A stretch of 64,000 bases of DNA from positions 1,054,001-1,118,000 of the forward strand of contig NZ_JAIOAO010000002.1 of NCBI RefSeq assembly GCF_021190955.1. Reading direction: 5' to 3'. Below, piece after piece: positions 43,293 through 52,335 of the stretch. A program made the position numbers and the translations under genes. Position 1 is the stretch's first letter; the number at the start of each line of letters is the position of its first letter. Source of the stretch: Parachryseolinea silvisoli (GTDB lineage Bacteria; Bacteroidota; Bacteroidia; Cytophagales; Cyclobacteriaceae). The notes beneath the pieces were generated by a model that was given only the letters and a program-made list of their open reading frames with translations, was not told where the DNA came from and searched no databases.

Positions 43293-44831
43293 CTATTTCT
43301 CCTCGTCCGCGAAGTCGACAAACGTCTTTTTGATGTCACGATCGTCGACCTTGGCTACGTTCTTGTGATATGCGTCCAGTTCCAGCAGCACAATGCGCTG
43401 GTCGTTCAAAATGGCGCGTAGTTTTTCGATCTCCTTATCAAAATCCGGTTTCCGACGCTCCGATTTCAGCGAATAACGGCGCGCAAACTCGTCGCCCGAA
43501 GACTGAATGCGGTTCCGGATATCGATGCTGATCTTAATCTTCTCCAGGATGGCGTCTTTCGAACGGCCGATTACTTCAGTGGCCTCCAGCGTACCCATGG
43601 TCAACACCGTCGTCCCGCCCACAGCCGACACAATCTTCGACTGATCTGCATTGTCTACCATCGCCGGTGTAAAACCCGTCACGGCACCCAGTGAGGCATT
43701 GACGATAGAGCGGTGCTTTTTGCCTTTTTTGGCAGACTTGTAGTCGGCGTTCAGTTTCTTTTGATTGGCATCCAGCTGTTGGATCAGAATCATGGCGTCT
43801 ACCAGGTTGGTGCGGTATTTCTGGAACAGGTGGGCATCCTTCTTAATCAGGTTTTCGGTATCGGCGATTTTGATGCGAATCCTTCTTTGCGTCCGGTTGT
43901 TGGACTTGTCGAGCACGAAGAATACCAGCTCTATTGTGCGCGATACCTGGGCGTCGTCTACGAAATCGTAGCCCGGTGTCCAGGTAAACTCGGACTGCAG
44001 GGCAGTGTTTTCTTTCAATGCCGACGCGGGCACGCGCTTGTCGCTGGAGACGAAGCCTACGTTGCGTACGTTATCGTCGCCGTTGGGATCGGAGATATAA
44101 ATCTTCAGGTTGAGGGTTTCGTCTTCTTTAATGGAGAACAGTGTATCGACGGGTACCACCAAAATATCCGGGGGCAGGTCTTGTTGGGTCTGGGCTACTT
44201 TGATGCGGCCCTTCGTTTCTGCTTTGTCGGGTTGATCCTGGACGACAAACTCCAGCGTGAGCGGATTGCCGCGAAGGCCGGCGAACTGGCTGCGCGAGGG
44301 TGTCCAGGTCAGCTGGCCAAGCGATGACAACGAAGAACCTTCCGGCATCTGTGATTGAATGGAACGAAACACCAGCGGGTCGCCGTCGGGGTCGTATACA
44401 TACTCGCCGGCCACCTGGAAGGTGTTGGGGCTGGCCTGCTTGACGTAGAAGACAGGCAACTCTTCCACTACTGGCGGGCGGTTGATGTGGCGGACGGTGA
44501 ATGTTATCGTTCTTCGGTCGCGCTTGCCGTCGCTGTAGGCGCATTGGAAGATTACGGAGAAATCTTTTTGAAGGCTCACACGATCTACGAGGTCGTAGGA
44601 GGGTCTCCAATAGAAATTGCCAAGCGAGTCGAACTGGATGCCGAGACCATCGGCGCCGTCGAGGGTGAAATATTTTGTGGCAGTGGCGTGAGATTTTACC
44701 TGGAAGCGCAGCTCGCGGTTTTCGTCCAGCACATTCCAGCCAGTCGAGTCAGGAAAGATCAAATGCGAAGACTGTCCAAACGCAGCAGCACAGCACAGAG
44801 ACAGAAAAAGAACAAGAGCGGATTGCTTCAC
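43293..44831 (-). CDS. Exported protein with cadherin/Ig-like repeats
   Basis: A 512-residue secreted protein with signal peptide (LFLSLCCAAAFGQ). Three beta-sandwich repeats of the putative-Ig/cadherin-like kind (about residues 20-340) carry the repeated markers VYDPDGDPLVF, ISDPNGDDN and GQLTWTPS. The C-terminal 170 residues are helical (YRTNLVDAMILIQQLDANQ; FDKEIEKLRAILNDQRI). It probably acts at the cell surface in protein or carbohydrate binding. No sorting domain is evident at the end. Confidence 0.7.
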   Translation of the reverse strand: MKQSALVLFLSLCCAAAFGQSSHLIFPDSTGWNVLDENRELRFQVKSHATATKYFTLDGADGLGIQFDSLGNFYWRPSYDLVDRVSLQKDFSVIFQCAYSDGKRDRRTITFTVRHINRPPVVEELPVFYVKQASPNTFQVAGEYVYDPDGDPLVFRSIQSQMPEGSSLSSLGQLTWTPSRSQFAGLRGNPLTLEFVVQDQPDKAETKGRIKVAQTQQDLPPDILVVPVDTLFSIKEDETLNLKIYISDPNGDDNVRNVGFVSSDKRVPASALKENTALQSEFTWTPGYDFVDDAQVSRTIELVFFVLDKSNNRTQRRIRIKIADTENLIKKDAHLFQKYRTNLVDAMILIQQLDANQKKLNADYKSAKKGKKHRSIVNASLGAVTGFTPAMVDNADQSKIVSAVGGTTVLTMGTLEATEVIGRSKDAILEKIKISIDIRNRIQSSGDEFARRYSLKSERRKPDFDKEIEKLRAILNDQRIVLLELDAYHKNVAKVDDRDIKKTFVDFADEEK

Positions 44832-44889
44832 AAGAATCTAGTTTGCTTATTTAAAGGTCGTAAAGTTAATAAGATCGAGTTTTTGTGAC

Positions 44890-45276
44890 ATGCCAGGTAT
44901 GAAAAAGACGCAATCTGCATCCAATTTCTTCGACGATGTGTATGAAGTATGCCGTCTGATACCGCCTGGGCGGGTGACCAGCTACGGGTCAATCGCACAC
45001 TATTTAGGAGCGAAATCGGGTGCGAGGATGGTCGGATGGGCCATGCACGGCTGTCCAAAAGACGTTCCTGCCCACCGCGTGGTGAATAGCAGCGGGCTGT
45101 TGACAGGTAAGGTTCACTTTAAACCGCCCACCGCCATGGCGTCGCGACTCAAAAAAGAGGGCGTGAAGGTGGTGAACGACAAAATTCAGCACTTCAACGA
45201 CGTATTCTGGGACCCATCGACCGAACTCACCCTCGATAAACCCAAAGCAAGAAAACGCGCTCCCAAAAAGGGATAA
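44890..45276 (+). CDS. Alkyltransferase-like protein (ATL, inactive MGMT homologue)
   Basis: A 128-residue protein with the DNA-binding domain of O6-methylguanine methyltransferases: FDDVYEVCRLIPPGRVTSYG, GARMVGWAMHGCP and VPAHRVVNSSG. The reactive Cys of the PCHR motif is replaced by Ala (about residue 61), as in ATL proteins, which bind O6-alkylguanine and recruit nucleotide excision repair instead of removing the alkyl group. A second ATG is three codons in. It is divergent from the surface protein gene. Confidence 0.87.
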   Translation: MPGMKKTQSASNFFDDVYEVCRLIPPGRVTSYGSIAHYLGAKSGARMVGWAMHGCPKDVPAHRVVNSSGLLTGKVHFKPPTAMASRLKKEGVKVVNDKIQHFNDVFWDPSTELTLDKPKARKRAPKKG

Positions 45277-45309
45277 AATTTTCAGGCCAACCCGCTATTT
45301 ACGCTGATT

Positions 45310-45325
45310 TGCGCCAATTGGCGCA
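45310..45325. promoter_or_regulatory. Perfect 16-bp palindrome
   Basis: TGCGCCAATTGGCGCA is a perfect palindrome, 33 bp after the stop of the ATL gene and 41 bp before the next start (45367). No T-run follows, so an operator is the likelier reading. Confidence 0.4.
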
Positions 45326-45366
45326 TGGCACAGCGTTCGCATTACCGTTGTCAAAAGACACTAACT

Positions 45367-45681
45367 ATGAAACCCCTCATCAGAGTTTTTGTTGTCGGCC
45401 TTCTCTTCTTCGCTGCCCCCGTGCAGCGTTCACATGCGAAAGATGCTGTGGTGCCTGCGCCTCCTGCGGCCCGTGAAAGCAGCCTCTTTATTCTCAAAGC
45501 AGAGAAAGATTTTGTCGGCGCAACGGTGGAGATATTCCATGTCAGCGGTGATCTGCTGGCTTCTCAGCAACTGCAGAAACGTAAGGTTGTGATTGATTTC
45601 GGAAGTGTTCAGTATGGTACTTACATCATACGCCTGACGAAAGGGGATAAGATACAGGAGTATCAGTATACTAAGAAATAA
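45367..45681 (+). CDS. Small secreted protein resembling a stand-alone T9SS sorting-domain fold
   Basis: A 104-residue protein: signal peptide (VFVVGLLFFAAPVQRSHA), a Pro-rich linker, then SSLFILKAEKDFVGATVEIF followed by HVSGDLLASQQL, YGTYIIRLTKG and a basic end. This reproduces the type A C-terminal sorting domain pattern (V.IF...G......l..G.Y...l..G). Normally that domain sits at the end of a large cargo; here there is no cargo. The frame is open back to 45325, and ATG 45367 starts the signal. Confidence 0.6.
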   Translation: MKPLIRVFVVGLLFFAAPVQRSHAKDAVVPAPPAARESSLFILKAEKDFVGATVEIFHVSGDLLASQQLQKRKVVIDFGSVQYGTYIIRLTKGDKIQEYQYTKK

Positions 45682-45785
45682 TACCATGCAAGTTCCGCTT
45701 ACCTGAGCGGGCTCATGTCAAGAAATAGTGGGGTTGGTTTTAATCGGGTTTAGGCTGCTTCGTCCAAGAGGTAGCCTTTTCCTTT

Positions 45786-47249
45786 TTACACCGTTATGCG
45801 GGCTTCTTTGGGTTGTGAGATTAGCAGTAGGCCCAGGAACGTCAGTGTTCCATTCAATAGAATTACTTCTAATCCGAATTTGTAGCCGCCGAGCCAGGTT
45901 TCTGAGGTTGTGGCAATGGCGTATGTTACGGCGGGTGAGAGTACGCAGATTATCGGCACCAGTTTGCCGCGGACTTGCAGCTTGGTGAGCAGTCCAAAGG
46001 AGAACAATCCTAGTAAGGGGCCATAGGTATAGCCGGCGATCTTCAGCACGGCGTCGATTACGGATTGTTTGTTGATTTCATTGAATACAATGATGATCAA
46101 CAGAAAGAGTAACGAGAAGCCCAAGTGCACAATGAACTTCTGCCGGCGCTTTTGTTTTTCGTCTTTGTTCTTGAAATTCAGGAAGTCGATGCAGAACGAT
46201 GTGGTCAAGCCTGCGAGTGCGGAGTCGGCGCTGGCGTATGATGATGCCGTTATGCCCAAGAGGAAAAATACGCTTACGGCCAGGCCCAGTTTGTCGAGGG
46301 CGAGCATGGGGAAGAGGTGGTCGCTGGAGGTGGGCACCGCGATGTCGGGGTTGGCGGCCATATAGAGGTATAGCAACGCACCCAGGGTAAGGAAGAGCAG
46401 GTTCATGGCGACCGACATGAGGCTGAACCAGAACATGTTTTTCTGTGCACCGCCCAGTGTTTTTACTGTCAGATTTTTTTGCATCAGTTCCTGGTCCATG
46501 CCGGTCATGGTAAGGGTGATAAAGACGCCGCCCAAAAATTCTTTGAAGAAAAAGCTGGGTGCTTTCGGATCGTCGAGGTAAAACATTTTGGAGTAGTTGC
46601 TGTTCTTAATCGTCTCGATCAGGCTGCCGGGAGAGAGGCCGAGTTGTGAAGAAATCTGCCACACAGCGATGCATACGGCCGAGACGAGGAACAGTGTTTG
46701 AAAGCTGTCTGTCCACACGATAGTCTTCACGCCGCCCTTGAAAGTATATACCCAAATGAGCAGGATGGTGATGGCGACTGTTACGTAGAACGGTACGTGC
46801 CACTCGTCGAACAGAAAGAGCTGAAGCACGGTGGCCGCCAGGTAGAGGCGCAGCGACGAGCCAATGGTGCGTGATACGACGAAGAAGAAAGCGCCGGTTT
46901 TGTACGCGGCAGTGCCGAGGCGTTGCTCCAGGTAGGTGTAGATCGAGACGAGGTTGAGTCGATAGTAGAGCGGCATGAGTACGCCGAGGATGAGCCAGTA
47001 GCCGACGAGGTTGCCCATGATCACCTGGAAATAGCCATACCCGTAAATGCCCACCTTGCCGGGCACGGAAATGAAGGTAAGACCGGAGAGGGACGAGCCG
47101 ATCATGCCGAAGGCCACCAGATACCACGGGCTTTGGCGGTTGCCCGTGAAGAAGGTGTTGGTGTCGGCGCCGCGTGATGTGAGGTAGGCGATCAGGATCA
47201 GCATGCCAAAATAGACAGCCATGATGGTGGCAACCAGGGTGGGGGTCAT
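45786..47249 (-). CDS. Sodium:solute symporter (SSS family)
   Basis: A 487-residue membrane protein with about 13 helices. Family features are TFISVPGKVGIYGYGYFQVI after helix 1, SRTIGSSLRLYLAATVLQLF, VYTFKGGVKTIVWTDSFQTL (the central SSS signature) and GMDQELMQKNLT. It imports a solute with Na+; the substrate (often sialic acid, sugar or carboxylate in this group) is not determined. It ends with PKEARITV near a weak stem followed by T-rich sequence. Confidence 0.9.
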   Translation of the reverse strand: MTPTLVATIMAVYFGMLILIAYLTSRGADTNTFFTGNRQSPWYLVAFGMIGSSLSGLTFISVPGKVGIYGYGYFQVIMGNLVGYWLILGVLMPLYYRLNLVSIYTYLEQRLGTAAYKTGAFFFVVSRTIGSSLRLYLAATVLQLFLFDEWHVPFYVTVAITILLIWVYTFKGGVKTIVWTDSFQTLFLVSAVCIAVWQISSQLGLSPGSLIETIKNSNYSKMFYLDDPKAPSFFFKEFLGGVFITLTMTGMDQELMQKNLTVKTLGGAQKNMFWFSLMSVAMNLLFLTLGALLYLYMAANPDIAVPTSSDHLFPMLALDKLGLAVSVFFLLGITASSYASADSALAGLTTSFCIDFLNFKNKDEKQKRRQKFIVHLGFSLLFLLIIIVFNEINKQSVIDAVLKIAGYTYGPLLGLFSFGLLTKLQVRGKLVPIICVLSPAVTYAIATTSETWLGGYKFGLEVILLNGTLTFLGLLLISQPKEARITV

Positions 47250-47339
47250 AGATTTTCGGTCAATTCGGGAACAAAATCAGCAAATTCCTGTTAAAACCAA
47301 ATCGGCGGAGCGCTGCTCGCACTTCCGCCGGGAAATCAT

Positions 47340-47347
47340 TACCTTTG
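47340..47347 (+). promoter_or_regulatory. Probable -7 box upstream of clpS
   Basis: TACCTTTG is an exact TAnnTTTG box, identical to that of tRNA-Ser, 22 bases before the clpS ATG. No TTTG is present at the matching upstream spacing, so the call rests on the box alone. Confidence 0.4.
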
Positions 47348-47369
47348 TAATAAAACTTTAGAGTCATAC

Positions 47370-47651
47370 ATGATCCCCGAATACCAGGAAGAAACGTTAA
47401 CCGATGTACTGGAAGCCGTCGAGACGACCGACCTCATGGACCTGGTCGTGTTCAATGACGATTTCAATACGTTTGAGCACGTGATCCAAACGCTGATCCG
47501 TGTGTGTAAGCATACCAACGAGCAGGCAGAGCAGTGCACGTATCTTATTCATTATAAAGGCAAGTGCACCGTGAAACACGGGACTTTCGATTTTCTGCGC
47601 CCCATGCGTGAGGCGATCTGTGAAGAGGGCATTGACGCCCGCATTATGTAA
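47370..47651 (+). CDS. clpS: ClpS, ClpAP/ClpCP adaptor for N-end rule substrates
   Basis: A 93-residue adaptor. LMDLVVFNDDFNTFEHVIQT is the conserved N-terminal core (NDD.NTF..V), and CKHTNEQAEQCTYLIHYKGK contains the EQA..C..IH..G motif that contacts Clp. A Thr/Asp-rich flexible N-terminal extension precedes it. It recognises N-degrons and delivers them to a Clp protease. It lies 53 bp before recR. Confidence 0.9.
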   Translation: MIPEYQEETLTDVLEAVETTDLMDLVVFNDDFNTFEHVIQTLIRVCKHTNEQAEQCTYLIHYKGKCTVKHGTFDFLRPMREAICEEGIDARIM

Positions 47652-47704
47652 GCAGGCACCGTCCTGCCTGTAGACCAACTTGATTAAACCGTTCCGTAAG
47701 CGCC

Positions 47705-48319
47705 GTGGAGTACCCGTCGAGATTGATAGAAGAGGCTGTTAACCAAATCGCGAAACTACCCGGGATAGGCAAAAAAACGGCCCTGCGCCTCGTACTGCAT
47801 CTTATCAAAGGCAAGGAAATTCACACGTACGCCCTAACCGACGCCCTCAATAACCTGCGTGCGAATATTAAATTCTGTGGCCGTTGCCACACCATCTGCG
47901 ATGGCGAAACGTGCTCCATTTGCGCCAGCCATCGCCGCGACCGCGGTATGATCTGCGTCGTAGAAGATGTGAAGGATGTGATGGCGATTGAAAATACCGC
48001 TCAATACACGGGCTTGTACCATGTGCTGGGGGGCATTATTTCTCCCGTAAACGGCATTGGTCCGGCGGATCTTAAAATCGAATCACTGGTGCAGCGGTTG
48101 AGCCCCGGGCAGGGCTCCGAGCCGGTGCGGGAAGTCATCCTCGCCCTGAGCCCGACGATGGAAGGTGATACCACGGCCTTTTACATCAACCGCCGGATCA
48201 AAGACCTTGATTTGCGCATCAGCGTCATAGCCCGTGGGGTTCCTGTCGGCGGAGATCTGGAGTATGCCGATGAAATCACCCTCGGACGGAGCATCACCGG
48301 CCGCACCCTCTTCAACTAG
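47705..48319 (+). CDS. recR: Recombination mediator RecR
   Basis: A 204-residue protein: N-terminal helix-hairpin-helix (IAKLPGIGKKTALRLVLHL), a C4 zinc finger (CGRCHTICDGETCSIC), a Toprim domain beginning VVEDVKDVMAIE, and a Walker B-like end. It acts with RecO/RecF to load RecA on gaps. The start is GTG at 47705, the only start that leaves the conserved EYPSRLIEEAV in place. It forms an operon-like pair with clpS. Confidence 0.95.
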   Translation: MEYPSRLIEEAVNQIAKLPGIGKKTALRLVLHLIKGKEIHTYALTDALNNLRANIKFCGRCHTICDGETCSICASHRRDRGMICVVEDVKDVMAIENTAQYTGLYHVLGGIISPVNGIGPADLKIESLVQRLSPGQGSEPVREVILALSPTMEGDTTAFYINRRIKDLDLRISVIARGVPVGGDLEYADEITLGRSITGRTLFN

Positions 48320-48341
48320 CCAACCTTAGGGCATACTTATC

Positions 48342-48385
48342 ACCATAGCTATGGCATACCTATACCATAGCTATGGATACCTTAT
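48342..48385 (+). repeat. 22-bp tandem repeat containing the palindrome CCATAGCTATGG
   Basis: The palindrome CCATAGCTATGG occurs at 48343-48354 and 48365-48376, exactly 22 bp apart, each preceded by A. The units differ by few bases (ATACCTAT in unit 1, TACCTTAT in unit 2 after the palindrome). It lies 23 bp after recR in the otherwise empty 353-base gap 48320-48672, where no other feature was seen. Confidence 0.6.
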
Positions 48386-48672
48386 TGTAAGCTTATAGTG
48401 AGTATGGTACAATGCACCCGAGCTCACCCCGAACCCAAGCCTGACAGTGTGGCACGAGTAGCACGTTTTTAGCGAGGTTTTTTCGCAATTGTTACTCCAT
48501 AGTAAAGCCGTACTAAAGCCCTGTCGAAGTGCTATCAATCCGGCCGACCTGAGAAAGCGGAAATTTTGGCAGACACTAAGCTGTAGCATATAAGAATTAC
48601 TGCGAACGCTAAGCTTTTAGATTGTGATTTCTGGCATCGGCCTTGCAGGCAGGGACTATATAATCCCACCCT

Positions 48673-49236
48673 ATGAAACCCTGGATAGTGATTACCTGCC
48701 TCTCACTGATCGGCTGCACCACCGTCGCCCAGCAGCCGCAACCGACAATAACAACGTACGGTCATTTTAAACTCGACGGTCAGGAGCTGATCTGGCAGCA
48801 CGTCATCGATACGACACTCCGCCCGGAAGATGTTCGTACGTTTTACAATCACCTTTCGCGCATGTCGGACATAACCTTGGAAGATAACACGCTGCTCGCG
48901 TCGTTCGACATGCTCACGTTCGACGGCAACCGGTATGGCGGCATCGCCTTTGGCCATTGGGCGCTGGTAAGCTCAACGCCGCTCCTCTCAGGCAGGCTGA
49001 AAATAGATCTGAAAAACGACCGCTACCGCATCACAGTGTACGACCTGCGCTTCATCGACTATCCGGAAGACAAGTCATGCGCCCCCAGATACCAATCTGC
49101 CTCCCACGCCTTACTGATGCGTGAGGCACGATCCATCAAACCAACAGCCGCTGTACCGGATGTGCTGGGCGTATACGACCGCTTCTTCCAGGAATACTTT
49201 CCGGTGCACGCCTCTGCCCGGGAGGACGATTTTTAG
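48673..49236 (+). CDS. Hypothetical lipoprotein
   Basis: A 187-residue exported protein with lipoprotein signal (LSLIGC, Cys about residue 15). The mature part looks like a compact alpha/beta domain with FDGNRYGGIAFGHWALVSST and LKNDRYRITVYDLRFIDYP, vaguely like DUF4468/TBP-like proteins of this phylum. Function unknown. It stands alone between the repeat-bearing gap and the aminotransferase. Confidence 0.6.
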   Translation: MKPWIVITCLSLIGCTTVAQQPQPTITTYGHFKLDGQELIWQHVIDTTLRPEDVRTFYNHLSRMSDITLEDNTLLASFDMLTFDGNRYGGIAFGHWALVSSTPLLSGRLKIDLKNDRYRITVYDLRFIDYPEDKSCAPRYQSASHALLMREARSIKPTAAVPDVLGVYDRFFQEYFPVHASAREDDF

Positions 49237-49383
49237 TCGGCCGGGACCGCTGCGCCGGCTAATTTTTGCACGAAAAACAACGTCTAACCCCCTCTAATAC
49301 GAATTTTTCAATTCTGCGGCCTGCGGTTCCATGTTCGGGCATTAATGCTTTTCTTTGCTCGCTTTTTTGAAAACTGCGTAACC

Positions 49384-50580
49384 ATGAACAAACTTTCCAA
49401 TCGCATTGAAGCCATTCAGGAATCCGCCACACTGGCGATGGCTGCCAAGGCTCGTGAGCTGAAGACAAAAGGATTCGACGTTATCGGCCTGAGCCTCGGC
49501 GAACCCGATTTCAAAACCCCTGCGCACATCTGTGATGCTGCCAAGAAAGCGATTGATGACGGTAAGTACTTTGCCTATCCTCCCGTAGCCGGCTACCAGG
49601 ACCTGCGCGAAGCACTGGCCGCCAAATACCAGAAAGAAAACAACGTGCCCTACAAGGCCGAACATATTGTCGTTTCCAACGGCGCCAAGCAGTCTATTGC
49701 CAACGCCATGCTGGCCCTGCTGAACCCGGAGGACGAAGCCGTCATCTTCTCGCCCTACTGGGTGAGCTACGACGCCCTCGTACGCCTGACCGAAGCCACG
49801 CCGGTACTCGTTAAAGGTACCATCGAAAACGATTTTAAAGTGACAGCCGCGCAATTAGAGGCTGCGATCACGCCGAAAACCCGCATCGTGATCTTCTCGT
49901 CGCCTTGTAACCCGACAGGCTCCGTATTCTCGCGCAAAGAACTTGAAGCTATTGCACAAGTAGTGCTGAAGCACGAACGCGTTATTGTGATAGCTGACGA
50001 GATCTACGAACACATCAACTATACGGGCGAGCAAGTGAGCATCGCGTCACTGCCTGGCATGTTCGACAAGACTATTACGGTAAACGGCTTTGCAAAAGGC
50101 TACGCCATGACAGGCTGGCGCGTGGGCTACATCGCCGCTCCCAAGTGGATTGCCGATGGCTGTAACAAAGTACAAGGCCAGATCACTTCGGCCAACTGCT
50201 CGATCGCACAACGCGCTGCACTGGCAGCCGTGACCGGCGACATCACCCCAACCAACAAAATGGTGGAGGAATACCGCCGCCGTCGCGACGTGGTATACGA
50301 GCTGTTGAAAGAAATTCCAGGCATCAAAGCGAACTACCCCGAAGGTGCATTCTACTTCTTCCCCGACGTAAGCTATTACTACGGCAAGAGCGACGGCACG
50401 CGTACCATTCAGACCGGCGATGACTTCTGCATGTATATGCTGGAGAAAGCACATGTGTCGCTGGTAACAGGCGACGCCTTTGGTGAGCCGAACTGCATTC
50501 GCCTGTCGTATGCCGCATCGGAAAAAGACCTGCGCGAAGCGCTGAAGCGTATCAAAGAAGCGCTGGCGCAATTGAAATAA
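49384..50580 (+). CDS. Aspartate/aromatic-type aminotransferase (class I, PLP-dependent)
   Basis: A 398-residue fold-type I aminotransferase of the bacterial AspB (Ib) kind. GLSLGEPDFKTPAHI at the N-terminus, SPYWVSYDALVRLTEAT, SSPCNPTGSVFSRKEL with the PLP-binding Asn, ADEIYEHINYTG with the cofactor Asp, and the Schiff-base Lys in NGFAKGYAMTGWR. It transfers amino groups between aspartate and 2-oxoglutarate. The frame extends to 49345; ATG 49384 places the start at MNKLSNRIEAI, the usual N-terminus. Confidence 0.93.
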   Translation: MNKLSNRIEAIQESATLAMAAKARELKTKGFDVIGLSLGEPDFKTPAHICDAAKKAIDDGKYFAYPPVAGYQDLREALAAKYQKENNVPYKAEHIVVSNGAKQSIANAMLALLNPEDEAVIFSPYWVSYDALVRLTEATPVLVKGTIENDFKVTAAQLEAAITPKTRIVIFSSPCNPTGSVFSRKELEAIAQVVLKHERVIVIADEIYEHINYTGEQVSIASLPGMFDKTITVNGFAKGYAMTGWRVGYIAAPKWIADGCNKVQGQITSANCSIAQRAALAAVTGDITPTNKMVEEYRRRRDVVYELLKEIPGIKANYPEGAFYFFPDVSYYYGKSDGTRTIQTGDDFCMYMLEKAHVSLVTGDAFGEPNCIRLSYAASEKDLREALKRIKEALAQLK

Positions 50581-50609
50581 AATTGTATTTATACCTATGC
50601 TACAAAGAG

Positions 50610-50634
50610 AGGCCACCAAAAGTGGCCTTTTTTT
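50610..50634 (+). terminator. Rho-independent terminator
   Basis: AGGCCAC (50610-50616) and GTGGCCT (50622-50628) form a 7-bp stem with a 5-base loop, followed by a run of T. It ends the aminotransferase transcript and lies in front of the convergent receiver gene. Confidence 0.85.
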
Positions 50635-51034
50635 ACTTCCGCACCAGCTGCAGGAAATTATCCATCATTTTCAGGTATCCCTCTTCCGTTATAGGCTTCA
50701 CCGCGACCATCCCTGCACCCAGCTTTTTGCACTCGATGATCAGGTTGCTGTCGGCATAGGTGGAATAAATCACCGCCACGATGTTGGCAAACCGCTCGTT
50801 TGCTTTTAAAAAGGCCAGCGTTTGCCGTCCGTTCATCATCGGCATGTTCTGGTCAAGTATGATGAGGTCGGGCAGTGCCTCGTCGGCACCGAGGTTTTGC
50901 AGATACTCCACCAGCTCCACACCGTTTGCCATGGCGGGCAGCAGTTTCAGGTGTTTGCGGGAGGAGAAAAAAGAATAGAACATATCCCGATCGTCGGGAT
51001 CGTCCTCCACCAATACTACACGCGTGATGGTCAT
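50633..51034 (-). CDS. Stand-alone receiver (REC) protein
   Basis: A 133-residue receiver with no output domain. Acidic pocket VEDDPDD, phospho-acceptor Asp in IILDQNMPMMNG, Thr/Ser in YSTYAD and Lys in AVKPIT. It resembles Rcp1-type receivers that pass phosphate in phytochrome or KaiC-associated systems. The start overlaps the kinase stop by 4 bases, so it is translationally coupled as the last gene of the Kai operon. Confidence 0.9.
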   Translation of the reverse strand: MTITRVVLVEDDPDDRDMFYSFFSSRKHLKLLPAMANGVELVEYLQNLGADEALPDLIILDQNMPMMNGRQTLAFLKANERFANIVAVIYSTYADSNLIIECKKLGAGMVAVKPITEEGYLKMMDNFLQLVRK

Positions 51035-52335
51035 CTCAGGTTGGTCTGCTTCAGCGGTAAAATAATACTAAACTCCGATCCTTTGCCTGGTGCACTTTTG
51101 GCAATGATCAGTCCGTGGTGTTTGTCGATGATCTTTTTGGCAATGGCCAGTCCGATGCCCGACCCTTCAAAGGTAGATTTATGGTGCAGCTTTTCAAACA
51201 GGCTGAAAATGGCATACGCAAATTTTTCATCGAAGCCGATGCCATTGTCGCGTATGCTGATGTGACAATATTCCTCTTCGTTCAGTAAGGCAACGCCCAG
51301 CTCTACGGCCTTCACAGGCTTGGCGGTTACAGAAATATAGGGTTTGCTGCCGGGGGTAGAAAATTTGAGCGCATTGCTCAGCAGGTTATAAAACACTTGC
51401 CGAAGTTGACCCCGGTTTCCTTCTACAACGGGCAGCTCGCCCACATCGATGACAGCATGCTGTTCAACGATCTTCAGGTCAAAATCTTCCAGGATTTCAT
51501 CTACCAGCCGCTGTAAGTTTACTACTCCGGGCTGTGCGTCATTCGCCGACAGCCGGGAATAGGTGAGGATGTCGACGATAAGCGTCTTCATTCGGTTTGA
51601 GGCCGAAATGATTTTATCGATATACTGTTTGGAGGAATCAGTCAGCGCGTGGTAGCTGCGCTCCATTAGAAAATTGGAGAATACCTGGATCTTCCGCAGC
51701 GGTTCCTGCAGGTCGTGCGAAGCGACCGAGGCGAATTGCTGCAGGTCGTGATTGCTGCTCAGTAAGGCATTGTTCAGCGCTTCCAGCTGCTCATTTTTAT
51801 GTTTCAGCTCTTCCTCCGTTTTTTTCTGTTGCGTCAGGTCGGTGATGATCATGCTCAGCGTTTTGTCGCCATCAAAATCCAGCACCTTCAACGACAGCTG
51901 TACCGGCAGCGACTCCATGTCGCCTAACAAAACCTCTTCGCGTTTGGCAGAGTCCTGCCAGGCCGCCGATAGTACCTGCTCAAATAGTGGGCGGTCGGCC
52001 GCAGCAACAAATTGTATAAAGGGGCAGCCTAGCACCTTTGACAACGGTTGCCGTACCATGGCGGCAAACTGCGCATTACTAAACAGAATGATGCCGGCGG
52101 CGTTCAACGTCACCGCGCCTTCTGTCATTTCCTCGACAAAGATCCGGTAGGTGTGATCTGCCGACCGCAGTGTATACAGCGCATGTCCATCGTCGCCCTT
52201 CACTACCAGTGCATCGATCTGGCCGGTGCGGATCGCGTCGAGCGTATCGTTGGCTTCTTCCAGTTGCGTCTTCAGTGCATCGATTTCGGCCTGCAGTGTA
52301 TGGATGGAGGATTGTGGTTCCATGACGTTACCCAT
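51031..52335 (-). CDS. PAS sensor histidine kinase of the Kai operon
   Basis: A 434-residue soluble kinase: N-terminal coiled coil, PAS domain (about residues 65-185), HisKA with the phospho-His in ASHDLQEPLRKI (about 222), and HATPase with RDNGIGFDEK and GSGIGLAIAKKIID. It has no membrane segment and no KaiB-like N-terminal domain such as SasA has. The start overlaps the upstream kaiB by 8 bases (an internal ATG at 52323 would not overlap). Operon position suggests it links the KaiC state to the receiver (inference). Confidence 0.88.
   Translation of the reverse strand: MGNVMEPQSSIHTLQAEIDALKTQLEEANDTLDAIRTGQIDALVVKGDDGHALYTLRSADHTYRIFVEEMTEGAVTLNAAGIILFSNAQFAAMVRQPLSKVLGCPFIQFVAAADRPLFEQVLSAAWQDSAKREEVLLGDMESLPVQLSLKVLDFDGDKTLSMIITDLTQQKKTEEELKHKNEQLEALNNALLSSNHDLQQFASVASHDLQEPLRKIQVFSNFLMERSYHALTDSSKQYIDKIISASNRMKTLIVDILTYSRLSANDAQPGVVNLQRLVDEILEDFDLKIVEQHAVIDVGELPVVEGNRGQLRQVFYNLLSNALKFSTPGSKPYISVTAKPVKAVELGVALLNEEEYCHISIRDNGIGFDEKFAYAIFSLFEKLHHKSTFEGSGIGLAIAKKIIDKHHGLIIAKSAPGKGSEFSIILPLKQTNLR

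Noticed and set aside
43713-44327. 204-codon frame antisense to the Ig-like surface protein gene
   Set aside because: Low-complexity Gly/Val-rich composition and no start context; shadow frame.
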